Part shown: positions 1 through 6,528 of the stretch, piece by piece | Layout: each line of letters opens with the position of its first letter | How positions within the stretch are numbered: position 1 is the stretch's first letter | Assembly: GCA_007122565.1 (NCBI GenBank) | Contig: SKTJ01000180.1 | Span: 1 to 7,630, forward strand | DNA from: Syntrophomonadaceae bacterium | GTDB lineage: Bacteria; Bacillota; Dethiobacteria; DTU022; UBA8154 | Length of the DNA: 7,630 nucleotides | Direction of reading: 5' to 3' | Notes under the pieces: generated by a model | Told to the model about the DNA's origin: nothing | Database searches by the model: none | The model's input: only the letters and a program-made list of their open reading frames with translations | Translations under genes and position numbers: made by a program

Positions 1-8
1 AAAGGAGG
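1..8 (+). promoter_or_regulatory. Ribosome binding site of the proteolipid gene
   Basis: AAAGGAGG at the very start of the window is a near-perfect Shine-Dalgarno sequence. It lies 11 nt before the ATG at 20 that opens the proteolipid frame, and only 4 nt before an out-of-frame ATG at 13-15. The first spacing is rather long and the second short, so this site does not by itself settle the start; the protein homology does. Confidence 0.7.
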
Positions 9-19
9 CACAATGCAAG

Positions 20-493
20 ATGGAAATAGGTCTGGGGTTAGGCATTCTTGGGGCTGCGGTGGCAACGCTGCTGGCAGGTATCGGTTCGGCGATTGGCATC
101 GGTATCGCCGGTCAGACTTCCGCCGGAGTGATCAGCGAAGATCCGGATAAGTTTGGTCTTACCATTGTGTTAACGGCGTTGCCGGGCACACAGGGGATTT
201 ACGGTCTGATTATGGGCTTTTTAATTCTTTTTCGTACCGGTATTCTGGCGGGAGATATATTAAGTCTTACCACCGCCGAAGGTCTGGGATTACTCTTTGC
301 TGCTCTGCCCATCGGTTTTGTGGGCTGGTTCTCTGCTATTTATCAGGGCAAAGCTGCGGCAGCCGGTATTCAGATGATTGCCAAGCGTCCTGAGGAATTT
401 GGTAAAGCGATGATTTATCCAGTGATGGTGGAAACATACGCCGTCTTCGCCCTGCTCATGTCCATTATGATCTTCATGTTTCTCCCATTCTAA
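20..493 (+). CDS. atpK/ntpK: V-type ATP synthase/ATPase subunit K (proteolipid, rotor ring)
   Basis: Membrane proteolipid that forms the rotating ion-carrying ring of the V-type ATPase. The 157-residue product is a tandem duplication of two hairpins, giving four hydrophobic helices (about residues 5-30, 47-72, 86-110 and 130-155), like the 16-kDa NtpK of Enterococcus hirae and unlike the two-helix F-type subunit c. The first hairpin carries LPGTQG (54-59), the second has YQGKAAAAG (108-116) and VETYA (137-141). E138 is the essential ion-binding carboxylate. L54, T57, Q58, Q109 and E138 match the five Na+ ligands known from the E. hirae ring, so Na+ coupling is inferred. The ATG at 20 gives a normal N-terminus; the frame stays open to the window edge, so a longer form cannot be strictly excluded. 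It is the first complete gene of the operon here; subunit I is expected upstream. E follows after 23 nt. Confidence 0.96.
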   Translation: MEIGLGLGILGAAVATLLAGIGSAIGIGIAGQTSAGVISEDPDKFGLTIVLTALPGTQGIYGLIMGFLILFRTGILAGDILSLTTAEGLGLLFAALPIGFVGWFSAIYQGKAAAAGIQMIAKRPEEFGKAMIYPVMVETYAVFALLMSIMIFMFLPF

Positions 494-516
494 GCTTTTA
501 AGGATGTGATTTATCA

Positions 517-1116
517 ATGTCCGAAGCTGAAATGCTGAAGGAAAAAATTATCTCCGAAGCGGGGGAGCAAGCGGGACGGGTTTTGCAGGAAGCACAAAAA
601 CGGAGCGCCGCAATCACTGCACGGGGCGAGGCCGATGCAAAGGCACGTCGGGAAGCTCTTTTGGCGGATGCACAAACTCAGGCGGCGGAACTGAAGCGCC
701 GCGCCCTCACTATTGCCGAACTGGATGCCCGTAAACAGATCCTAACGGCAAAAGAGAAATTGATTGAGGATACATTTGCCCAGGCTCTGGCCCGTCTGCA
801 GGAACTGGGGCGCGAAGCTTACCAGGATTTACTTTTCCCCATGATCCTCGCGGCAGTGCAGTACGGTGACGAAGATATCATCGTTTCCCCGGACCAGCGG
901 CATTTCTTCGATGCAACATTTTTAGGCAAGTTAAACAAGACCCTGAAACAACAGGGGAAAAAAGGTGAACTTACCCTGGCTGCGGAGATACGTCCCCTTA
1001 AAGGAGGATTTGTCCTCCGTGCCGGTGATGTGGAGATTAACAATACTTTTAATTCCCTTTTGCGCATGCAGCGCGATTCTCTGGAGCCGGCCGTGGCTAG
1101 AATGCTTTTTGAATAG
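517..1116 (+). CDS. atpE/ntpE: V-type ATP synthase/ATPase subunit E (peripheral stalk)
   Basis: Peripheral stalk subunit that holds the A3B3 head still against the rotor, normally as a heterodimer with a G/H-type coiled-coil subunit. The 199-residue protein has a long charged, alanine-rich helix (about residues 1-105), predicted to be the coiled-coil arm, and a C-terminal globular domain. The domain carries the conserved family signature GGFVLRAGDVEINNTF at 163-178. The length is usual for the family. The start ATG lies 8 nt after AAGGATGTG (500-508), a good Shine-Dalgarno match. The stop codon overlaps the ribosome binding site of the next gene. The partner G/H subunit is not in the window and should be upstream, near subunit I. 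The name E refers to the V/A-type nomenclature and has nothing to do with the F-type proteolipid also called atpE. Confidence 0.93.
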   Translation: MSEAEMLKEKIISEAGEQAGRVLQEAQKRSAAITARGEADAKARREALLADAQTQAAELKRRALTIAELDARKQILTAKEKLIEDTFAQALARLQELGREAYQDLLFPMILAAVQYGDEDIIVSPDQRHFFDATFLGKLNKTLKQQGKKGELTLAAEIRPLKGGFVLRAGDVEINNTFNSLLRMQRDSLEPAVARMLFE

Positions 1117-1134
1117 AGAGGAGGCCGGAATATT

Positions 1135-2136
1135 TTGGACAATGGACGGTACGCTTATGCTGTAGGCAGGGTAAGGGCCATGGAAACGAGCCTCCTGGAC
1201 CGGGGTAAAATAGAGCGCATGGTGGAAGCATCCGGCGCTGAGGAAGCCCTCAAGGTTTTGGGTGAGAGCGAATATGCAGAACATATTGCCACCCTGGCCA
1301 GCGTCCACGACTACGAGACAATGCTCGAACAGGTGCTGCACAGTGTCTACAGGGAGTTGCGCCGCTTTGCACCCGATCCGGAGCTGGTTGACCTCTTTGC
1401 CTGCAGGTATGATTATCACAATCTCAAAGTTCTTTTTAAGGCTAACAAACTGGGAGAGGAGCGGGATGAACTCCTGGTCAGTGATGTGGGGAAGATTTCT
1501 CTGGCTGCGTTGCAGCGGGCGGTGAACGACGAAGATTATCGCAGTCTGTCCCGGCCCATGCGGGATGCGGCAAAGCAGATTGCCGAAGCACTGCGCCTGG
1601 AATCCAACCCCCAACTGGTGGACTTGCTCCTCGACCGTGCCATGTTTGCAGAGATGGTGGAAATAAGCAATCAGCTTGATTACCCCTATCTGCATGAGTA
1701 CCTTGTTTTCCTGATTGACCTGTTAAATGTAAAAACATACCTGCGGGTCAAGCGCGCCAACCTCTCCCGGGAATTTCTGGAACAAGCACTCCTGCCTTTT
1801 GGCAGGTTGGACTTAACGCGGCTGGTACAACTGAGCGATCCTCCGGAAATGCTGACGGATCGTCTTCTTTCCAGCAGTTATGCCCATTTCATTGAGGAGG
1901 CTATCCAGTCTTATCAGAAAACGGATACATTGACACGCTATGAAAAACTGGCAGACGATTTTCTCCTTAATCATATTAAGAAAGCCAGGTATATAACATT
2001 TGGCCCCGAACCTCTTGCCGCTTTTATCCTGGCAAAAGAAAATGAGGTTAAGTTGATCCGGATTATTATGGTCGGTAAGATTAATCAGCTCCCCGCAGAG
2101 GAAATTAAGGAAAGGTTGCGTGATGTCTATGTATAA
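1135..2136 (+). CDS. atpC/ntpC: V-type ATP synthase/ATPase subunit C (rotor ring socket, V-type d homologue)
   Basis: Subunit C sits on top of the proteolipid ring and clasps the D-F central stalk; it corresponds to eukaryotic subunit d. The 333-residue product is soluble, helical and lacks membrane segments. Family features seen are the N-terminal YAYAVGRVRAME (residues 6-17), the repeated patterns of acidic/hydrophobic helices including DYHNLKVLFKA, and the C-terminal FGPEPLAAFILAKENEVKLIRII followed by a short basic end. Translation starts at a TTG (1135) placed 10 nt after GAGAGGAGG (1116-1124); no ATG stands near enough upstream, and the conserved NGRYAYAVGR begins at residue 3. The last 14 nt overlap the start of subunit F, suggesting translational coupling. 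Confidence 0.93.
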   Translation: MDNGRYAYAVGRVRAMETSLLDRGKIERMVEASGAEEALKVLGESEYAEHIATLASVHDYETMLEQVLHSVYRELRRFAPDPELVDLFACRYDYHNLKVLFKANKLGEERDELLVSDVGKISLAALQRAVNDEDYRSLSRPMRDAAKQIAEALRLESNPQLVDLLLDRAMFAEMVEISNQLDYPYLHEYLVFLIDLLNVKTYLRVKRANLSREFLEQALLPFGRLDLTRLVQLSDPPEMLTDRLLSSSYAHFIEEAIQSYQKTDTLTRYEKLADDFLLNHIKKARYITFGPEPLAAFILAKENEVKLIRIIMVGKINQLPAEEIKERLRDVYV

Positions 2137-2461
2137 AATGGCGGTGATCGGTGATAAAGACTCCATCCTGGGCTTTAAGTCGTTGGGTGTGGCTACCTAC
2201 CCCGTTACGGGGGAGGAAGAAGTGCCCCGCGTCCTGAACAGGGTTACCCGCGAAAAATATGCGGTTGTCTGTATTACCGAAAACGCAGCCCAGCAGGTGA
2301 CGGCGCAGCTGGAAGAGCTGAATCAAAAAATGTTACCGGCCGTTCTTTTAATACCGAATAACCAGGGGACGCTGGGGCTGGGGATGGAGCAGATCCGTAA
2401 AAACGCGGAAAAGGCCATCGGTGCTGATATCTTATTTGGGAAAGAGGGTAGTCAGCTTTGA
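2123..2461 (+). CDS. atpF/ntpG: V-type ATP synthase/ATPase subunit F (central stalk)
   Basis: Small central stalk subunit that binds subunit D and stimulates ATPase activity; homologue of E. hirae NtpG and eukaryotic F. The protein begins MSMYKMAVIGDKDSILGF, with the family's VIGD(K/E)D motif at the end of the first strand. It continues with an alternating strand/helix (CheY-like) pattern including YAVVCITENAAQQV and the AVLLIPNNQGTLG segment. The length of 112 residues is typical. Several starts are in frame: GTG 2120, ATG 2123, ATG 2129. ATG 2123 is preferred because AAGGAAAGG (2107-2115) ends 7 nt before it; ATG 2129 would also give a normal protein. The 5' end overlaps subunit C, and its TGA stop overlaps the TTG start of subunit A. 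Confidence 0.93.
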   Translation: MSMYKMAVIGDKDSILGFKSLGVATYPVTGEEEVPRVLNRVTREKYAVVCITENAAQQVTAQLEELNQKMLPAVLLIPNNQGTLGLGMEQIRKNAEKAIGADILFGKEGSQL

Positions 2462-4254
2462 CCAGCAGTGAACTAGTTGGCACAATTGTCAAGGTTTCCG
2501 GCCCATTGGTTGTGGCCGAAAACATGAGAGGTGCCAAGATGTTTGATGTGGTGCGTGTCAGTGACGCGCGCCTGATCGGTGAAATAATTGAGGTGCGGGA
2601 AGACCGGGCCTCGATCCAGGTCTATGAAGAAACGGGCGGACTGGGCCCGGGAGAACCTGTTTATTCAACGGGCCGGCCCCTTAGTGTGGAACTGGGCCCG
2701 GGGCTGATTGAGGCCATCTACGATGGGATTCAGCGCCCCCTCAACGTGATCTACGATATGGTGGGAGACCGCATTACGCGCGGCGTGGAAGCGGCAGCCC
2801 TGAACCAGGAAAAACTCTGGAAATTTGAGCCCTTGTTTTCGGAAGGGGCAGTGGTGGAAGAGGGGGATATCCTCGGGACGGTGCAGGAGACAACCCTGGT
2901 GCTGCACAAGATCATGGTTCCTGCAGGTTTGGGCGGTAAACTGACGTTCATCCACAGCGGCGAAGCCAAAATCACCGAGCCTATCGCCCGCGTGGAGCAG
3001 GATGGTGTGGAAACAGAAATCCTGATGACTCAGAAGTGGCCGGTACGGAAGGGGCGGCTCTACAAGGAGAAACTTGCGCCTGACGAACCGCTGGTGACAG
3101 GGCAGCGCGTCCTTGACATGTTTTTCCCCGTGGCCAAGGGGGGTACAGCCAGTATCCCTGGACCTTTCGGCAGCGGGAAGACGGTGACCCAGCATCAGCT
3201 TGCCAAGTGGGCCGATGCGGAAATTATCGTATACGTGGGCTGTGGGGAGCGGGGGAACGAAATGACCGACGTCCTGAACGAATTCCCTGAGTTAAAAGAC
3301 CCCACCACCGGCGAGCCGCTGATGAAACGGACAGTGCTCATCGCCAATACCTCCGATATGCCGGTGGCCGCCCGGGAAGCATCTATCTATACGGGGATCA
3401 CCATTGCCGAGTATTTTCGGGACATGGGCTACAGCGTGGCCCTGATGGCCGATTCCACCTCTCGCTGGGCAGAGGCGCTCCGGGAAATCTCCGGACGCCT
3501 TGAAGAAATGCCCGGTGAAGAGGGTTACCCCGCTTACCTTGGTTCGCGGGTTGCAGAATTCTATGAGCGTTCCGGCAGAGTCATCTGTCTGGGACAGGAT
3601 AACCGGCAAGGTGCTCTCACAGCCGTAGGTGCCGTCTCACCTCCCGGCGGGGACCTTTCAGAGCCTGTATCCCAGAATACGCTGCGTATTGTGAAGGTCT
3701 TCTGGGGCCTGGATGCAGCACTGGCTTACCGGCGCCATTTCCCCGCCATCAACTGGCTGCTCAGCTACTCCCTCTATACGGACACATTTGACGATTATTA
3801 CCGGGAAAATTTCGGCAGTGAATGGGTGGAAATGAGGGGCGAGGCCATGCGTATTTTGCAGGAGGAGTCAGATTTGGAGGAGATCGTGCGCCTGGTGGGG
3901 CTTGATGCCCTGGGTGCAAAGGAAAGATTTACCCTGGAAACAGCTCGCTCCCTGCGTGAGGATTTTCTGCACCAGAACTCATTTCATGACGTGGACACTT
4001 ACGCCTCTCTGCAAAAACAGTTTAAAATGATGACCCTGATCATGCTCTTCCACCACGAATGCCAGCGTGCTTTGGAGCAGGGTTCGGATTTGAAGGAACT
4101 ATTGGAGCTTCCAGTACGGGAACAGATCGCCCGTGCCCGCTATCTAGAGGAGAGCCGCATGGGTGATCTGGACCGCATTGCCGAAACGATTCGTGAGCAG
4201 ATAGCCAAAATTGCTGCTGCCGGTGAGGAAGAGGATGAGCAGCTTAGTGTTTAA
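2458..4254 (+). CDS. atpA/ntpA: V-type ATP synthase/ATPase catalytic subunit A
   Basis: Catalytic subunit; three copies alternate with three B subunits in the head and hydrolyse or make ATP at the A-B interfaces. The 598 residues show an N-terminal beta-barrel (about 1-75), the 'non-homologous' insertion that distinguishes A from F-type beta (about 110-195), the nucleotide-binding domain and a helical C-terminus (from about 440). Walker A is GPFGSGKT at 235-242. The catalytic glutamate is E264 in CGERGNEM. Walker B is VALMAD ending at D332, followed by STSRW. AREASIYTGIT and the proline-rich GAVSPPGGD segment are also present. Translation begins at a TTG that shares its last two bases with the TGA of subunit F (TTGA, 2458-2461), 9 nt after AAAGAGGG. 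This tight junction suggests coupled translation, although TTG is a weak start for a subunit needed in three copies. No missing residue was seen. Confidence 0.98.
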   Translation: MTSSELVGTIVKVSGPLVVAENMRGAKMFDVVRVSDARLIGEIIEVREDRASIQVYEETGGLGPGEPVYSTGRPLSVELGPGLIEAIYDGIQRPLNVIYDMVGDRITRGVEAAALNQEKLWKFEPLFSEGAVVEEGDILGTVQETTLVLHKIMVPAGLGGKLTFIHSGEAKITEPIARVEQDGVETEILMTQKWPVRKGRLYKEKLAPDEPLVTGQRVLDMFFPVAKGGTASIPGPFGSGKTVTQHQLAKWADAEIIVYVGCGERGNEMTDVLNEFPELKDPTTGEPLMKRTVLIANTSDMPVAAREASIYTGITIAEYFRDMGYSVALMADSTSRWAEALREISGRLEEMPGEEGYPAYLGSRVAEFYERSGRVICLGQDNRQGALTAVGAVSPPGGDLSEPVSQNTLRIVKVFWGLDAALAYRRHFPAINWLLSYSLYTDTFDDYYRENFGSEWVEMRGEAMRILQEESDLEEIVRLVGLDALGAKERFTLETARSLREDFLHQNSFHDVDTYASLQKQFKMMTLIMLFHHECQRALEQGSDLKELLELPVREQIARARYLEESRMGDLDRIAETIREQIAKIAAAGEEEDEQLSV

Positions 4255-4278
4255 ACGTTTAATGGGAAGGAGGCTGCC

Positions 4279-5676
4279 ATGTTAAAAGAATATCGCAGTA
4301 TTAAAGAAATTGTCGGTCCCCTAATGCTGATTGAGCATGTGGACGGCGTAAAATACGGTGAGCTGGCTGAGATCGAGATGCCGGACGGATCAATTCGTCG
4401 TGGGCGTGTGCTGGAGGTGAACCGGGACAAGGCCCTGGTCCAAATCTTTGAAGGCTCCACCAGCATGAACGTCAACGAGTGCAAGGTGCGTTTCCTGGGC
4501 AAGGGAATCGAGCTTCCTGTCTCTCTCGATATGCTGGGACGGGTATTCGACGGCCTGGGCCGTCCGCGGGACAAAGGTCCGAAGATCATTTCGGACGAAC
4601 GTCGTGATATCAACGGCCTGCCGCTCAACCCCTACGCCCGAAATTATCCTTCAGAATTTATCCAGACCGGCGTCTCTACTATCGACGGCTTGAATACCCT
4701 GGTACGGGGACAGAAGTTGCCTATCTTTTCCGGTTCGGGCCTCCCCCACAACCGCCTGGCGGCCCAGATTGCCCGCCAGGCCAAGGTTTTGGGCGGAGAT
4801 TCAAAGTTCGCCATTGTATTTGCCGCCATGGGTATTACTTTTGAAGAAGCTGAGTTTTTTATCGCCGACTTTCGTAAGACAGGCGCCATTGAACGCTCCG
4901 TGCTTTTCATGAATCTGGCCGACGACCCGGCAATTGAACGTATTGCCACACCGCGCATGGCTTTAACTGCAGCAGAGTACCTGGCCTACGAAAAGGAAAT
5001 GCACGTGCTTGTTATCCTGACTGACCTTACCAACTATGCGGAGGCCCTGCGGGAGATTTCTGCAGCCCGTAAAGAAGTGCCCGGGCGGCGCGGCTACCCC
5101 GGCTATCTCTACACTGACCTTGCAACCCTCTACGAGCGGGCCGGCCGTATTCGCGGCAAGGAGGGTTCCATCACCCAGATTCCGATTTTAACCATGCCTG
5201 AGGATGATAAGACCCATCCCATCCCCGACCTTACCGGTTATATTACAGAGGGACAGATCATCCTCAGCCGTGCTCTGCACCGCAAGGGTATCTACCCGCC
5301 GGTGGATGTGCTCCCCTCCCTTTCCCGTCTGAAAGACAAGGGCATTGGTGCAGGCAAAACGCGGGAGGATCACGCTGATACGTTAAACCAGCTTTATGCC
5401 GGTTATGCCCGCGGTAAAGAGGCCAAAGAGCTGGCGGCCATTCTCGGTGAGGCGGCCCTCAGCGATGCGGATAAACTCTTTGCCCGTTTTGCCGACGACT
5501 TCGAGGATCGCTACGTCCGGCAGGGTGAAAATGAGGATCGGACGGTAGAGGAAACCCTGGATCTGGCCTGGAAACTACTGACCCTATTGCCACGCACTGA
5601 ATTGAAACGGGTGCGGGATGAGTACCTTGAAAAATACCTGCCGGAACCTAAAGAGGCCGGTGCAGGGGGGGAATAA
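4279..5676 (+). CDS. atpB/ntpB: V-type ATP synthase/ATPase regulatory subunit B
   Basis: Non-catalytic nucleotide-binding subunit of the A3B3 head. The 465-residue product has an N-terminal beta-barrel (about 1-75) and a central domain in which the P-loop is replaced by SGSGLPHN (151-158), the normal degenerate form in B subunits. It also has NYAEALREISAARKEVPGRRGYPGY, which is characteristic of V/A-type B subunits, and a helical C-terminus. The arginine finger that reaches into the catalytic site of A is predicted to be R350 in PSLSRL; by my count this is the same number as in E. hirae NtpB. The KTREDH segment after it is family-typical. A strong site, GGAAGGAGG (4265-4273), ends 5 nt before the ATG. 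Subunit D follows after only 3 nt. Confidence 0.98.
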   Translation: MLKEYRSIKEIVGPLMLIEHVDGVKYGELAEIEMPDGSIRRGRVLEVNRDKALVQIFEGSTSMNVNECKVRFLGKGIELPVSLDMLGRVFDGLGRPRDKGPKIISDERRDINGLPLNPYARNYPSEFIQTGVSTIDGLNTLVRGQKLPIFSGSGLPHNRLAAQIARQAKVLGGDSKFAIVFAAMGITFEEAEFFIADFRKTGAIERSVLFMNLADDPAIERIATPRMALTAAEYLAYEKEMHVLVILTDLTNYAEALREISAARKEVPGRRGYPGYLYTDLATLYERAGRIRGKEGSITQIPILTMPEDDKTHPIPDLTGYITEGQIILSRALHRKGIYPPVDVLPSLSRLKDKGIGAGKTREDHADTLNQLYAGYARGKEAKELAAILGEAALSDADKLFARFADDFEDRYVRQGENEDRTVEETLDLAWKLLTLLPRTELKRVRDEYLEKYLPEPKEAGAGGE

Positions 5677-5679
5677 AGA

Positions 5680-6321
5680 ATGGAAATCCAAATCAATCCC
5701 ACCCGAATGGAATTGAATCGCCTCAAGGGCCGCCTTACCATGGCCCAGCGGGGCCACAAACTGCTCAAAGACAAACGGGATGAGCTGATGCGTAAATTCC
5801 TGGAGTTGATTCGCGAAAACAAGGATCTGCGCATTAGCGTGGAAGAAAAGCTCTCCCGTTCATTTGCAAACTTTCTGCTCGCACAGGCTGTTATGTCAGG
5901 CGAAACTATGGAGGAAGCGATCATGTTTCCCCAGGCGCGTGTGGAGCTGGATGTGGAAGAGAAAAACCTGATGAGCGTCCGTGTTCCCCAATTTATCCAG
6001 CAACACCAGGAGGATGAGTCAGGTAACGTCTACCCTTACGGGTTTGCCAATACTTCTGCGGAACTGGATACATCCATCGCTGCCCTGGCGGAAGTTTTAC
6101 CCCAGGTAATCAAGCTGGCTGAAGTGGAAAAAGCGGTTTCTCTCCTGGCTGACGAAATTGACAAAACCCGCCGCCGCGTGAACGCCCTGGAACACGTGCT
6201 CATTCCCCAGCTCATCTCTACGATAAAATATATCAGCATGAAGCTGGATGAAGCCGAACGAAGCTCCCTGGTGCGCCTCATGAAAATCAAAGACATCGTC
6301 CGAGGCGAAGAAGTAGGCTAA
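5680..6321 (+). CDS. atpD/ntpD: V-type ATP synthase/ATPase subunit D (central rotor shaft)
   Basis: Central shaft that rotates inside the A3B3 head, analogous to F-type gamma. The product is 213 residues. It opens with the family signature INPTRMELNRLKGRL (5-19), continues with the long N-terminal helix HKLLKDKRDELMRKF, has a short central domain (about 75-135) and ends in a second long helix including the RRRVNALEHVLIPQL segment (167-181). This layout fits the antiparallel coiled-coil shaft. The start ATG lies 7-8 nt after a G-rich Shine-Dalgarno stretch inside the end of the B gene. It is the last gene of the operon: its TAA stop (6319-6321) already overlaps the A-run that forms the base of a terminator-like palindrome. 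Confidence 0.96.
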   Translation: MEIQINPTRMELNRLKGRLTMAQRGHKLLKDKRDELMRKFLELIRENKDLRISVEEKLSRSFANFLLAQAVMSGETMEEAIMFPQARVELDVEEKNLMSVRVPQFIQQHQEDESGNVYPYGFANTSAELDTSIAALAEVLPQVIKLAEVEKAVSLLADEIDKTRRRVNALEHVLIPQLISTIKYISMKLDEAERSSLVRLMKIKDIVRGEEVG

Positions 6322-6357
6322 AAATGCGACAGGGGACGGTTCTCCTTGTCGCATTTT
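6321..6357 (+). terminator. Probable terminator of the ATPase operon, formed by palindrome copy 1
   Basis: AAAATGCGACAGGGG pairs with TCCTTGTCGCATTTT around the 7-nt loop ACGGTTC. In RNA this gives a 15-bp stem with two G-U pairs, ending in four Us. It begins at the last base of the subunit D stop codon. The U tract is short and partly inside the stem, so efficiency is uncertain, but position and shape fit a rho-independent terminator. Confidence 0.6.
6325..6353 (+). repeat. 29-bp palindromic repeat, copy 1 (REP-like)
   Basis: First of three complete copies of an imperfect palindrome starting TGCGACAGGGG, with loop ACGGTTC and ending TCCTTGTCGCA. The two arms pair over 11 bp with G-T pairs at stem positions 8 and 11. 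It is identical to copy 2 at 6411-6439. Short hairpins of this asymmetric kind, scattered in several copies between genes, resemble REP elements mobilised by REP-associated tyrosine transposases. This link is by analogy; no transposase lies in the window. Confidence 0.85.
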
Positions 6358-6408
6358 CACTCTGGCTCCTGACTACTGAATTGTGGTCCTTCCATTGTTC
6401 CTGTTGGT
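6358..6408 (+). repeat. 7-bp-period tandem repeat with conserved tail, unit A
   Basis: Four 7-bp units of form NNNNCTG (the last NNNNGTG) occupy 6358-6385: CACTCTG, GCTCCTG, ACTACTG, AATTGTG. A 23-bp tail starting GTCCTTCCAT and ending CTGTTGGT follows at 6386-6408. The whole block fills the gap between palindrome copies 1 and 2 almost exactly, leaving 2 bp before copy 2. It recurs at 6547-6604 with one extra 7-bp unit and three substitutions over the alignable 48 bp. Confidence 0.8.
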
Positions 6409-6410
6409 TT

Positions 6411-6439
6411 TGCGACAGGGGACGGTTCTCCTTGTCGCA
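6411..6439 (+). repeat. 29-bp palindromic repeat, copy 2 (REP-like)
   Basis: This copy is identical over all 29 bp to copy 1 and lies in the same orientation. It is followed by CTTTTTATTTG, so in + strand RNA it would also make a hairpin followed by a U run and could act as a second, back-up terminator for the ATPase operon. It is 53 bp from the inverted copy 3. Confidence 0.85.
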
Positions 6440-6492
6440 CTTTTTATTTGAGATTGTTTGCTTTAAGAAAAGTTTCAAGCTAGAGCGTAAAA
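6440..6492. other. Non-repetitive spacer between inverted palindromes
   Basis: These 53 bp of AT-rich DNA separate palindrome copy 2 from the inverted copy 3. I see no gene, no repeat unit and no convincing promoter in it. It contains the U-run sequences that follow copy 2 on the + strand and copy 3 on the - strand. Confidence 0.5.
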
Positions 6493-6521
6493 TGCGACAG
6501 GGAGAACCGTCCCCTGTCGCA
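6489..6521 (-). terminator. Probable terminator of ldh, formed by palindrome copy 3
   Basis: Read on the - strand, copy 3 begins 7 nt after the ldh stop codon and folds as an 11-bp stem (13 bp with flanking A-T pairs) around the loop ACGGTTC. Four Ts (6492-6489) follow. It has the same sense orientation relative to ldh as copy 1 has to the ATPase operon. Confidence 0.6.
6493..6521 (-). repeat. 29-bp palindromic repeat, copy 3 (inverted)
   Basis: This is the reverse complement of copies 1 and 2 with a single base change in the 3' arm (CCTG instead of CTTG in the element's own orientation). The change turns one G-T pair of the stem into G-C, so the hairpin becomes stronger and the fold is kept. 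Confidence 0.85.
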
Positions 6522-6528
6522 TTGGCTT

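Noticed and set aside
1003..1018. Small hairpin GGAGGA-TTTG-TCCTCC inside subunit E
   Set aside because: It encodes the conserved GGFVL motif of the protein, which explains the sequence. There is no start codon at a suitable distance for the Shine-Dalgarno-like part to serve a real gene.
931..1695. 254-codon open frame on the - strand across subunits E and C
   Set aside because: It lies opposite two clearly conserved genes, its product has no recognisable domain, and its composition is that of an antisense shadow.
2665..3195. 176-codon open frame on the - strand inside subunit A
   Set aside because: It is opposite the conserved A subunit, rich in His, Pro and Arg as expected from antisense reading, and has no recognisable family.
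4251..4262. 12-bp perfect palindrome TTAAACGTTTAA between subunits A and B
   Set aside because: It is short, AT-rich and has no loop or U tract. It overlaps the stop codon of A inside an operon and could easily occur by chance.
6321..6521. CRISPR array made of the 29-bp repeats
   Set aside because: There are only three copies, one is inverted, the gaps are unequal (57 and 53 bp), and the first gap is itself a repeat found elsewhere in the window. No cas gene is present.
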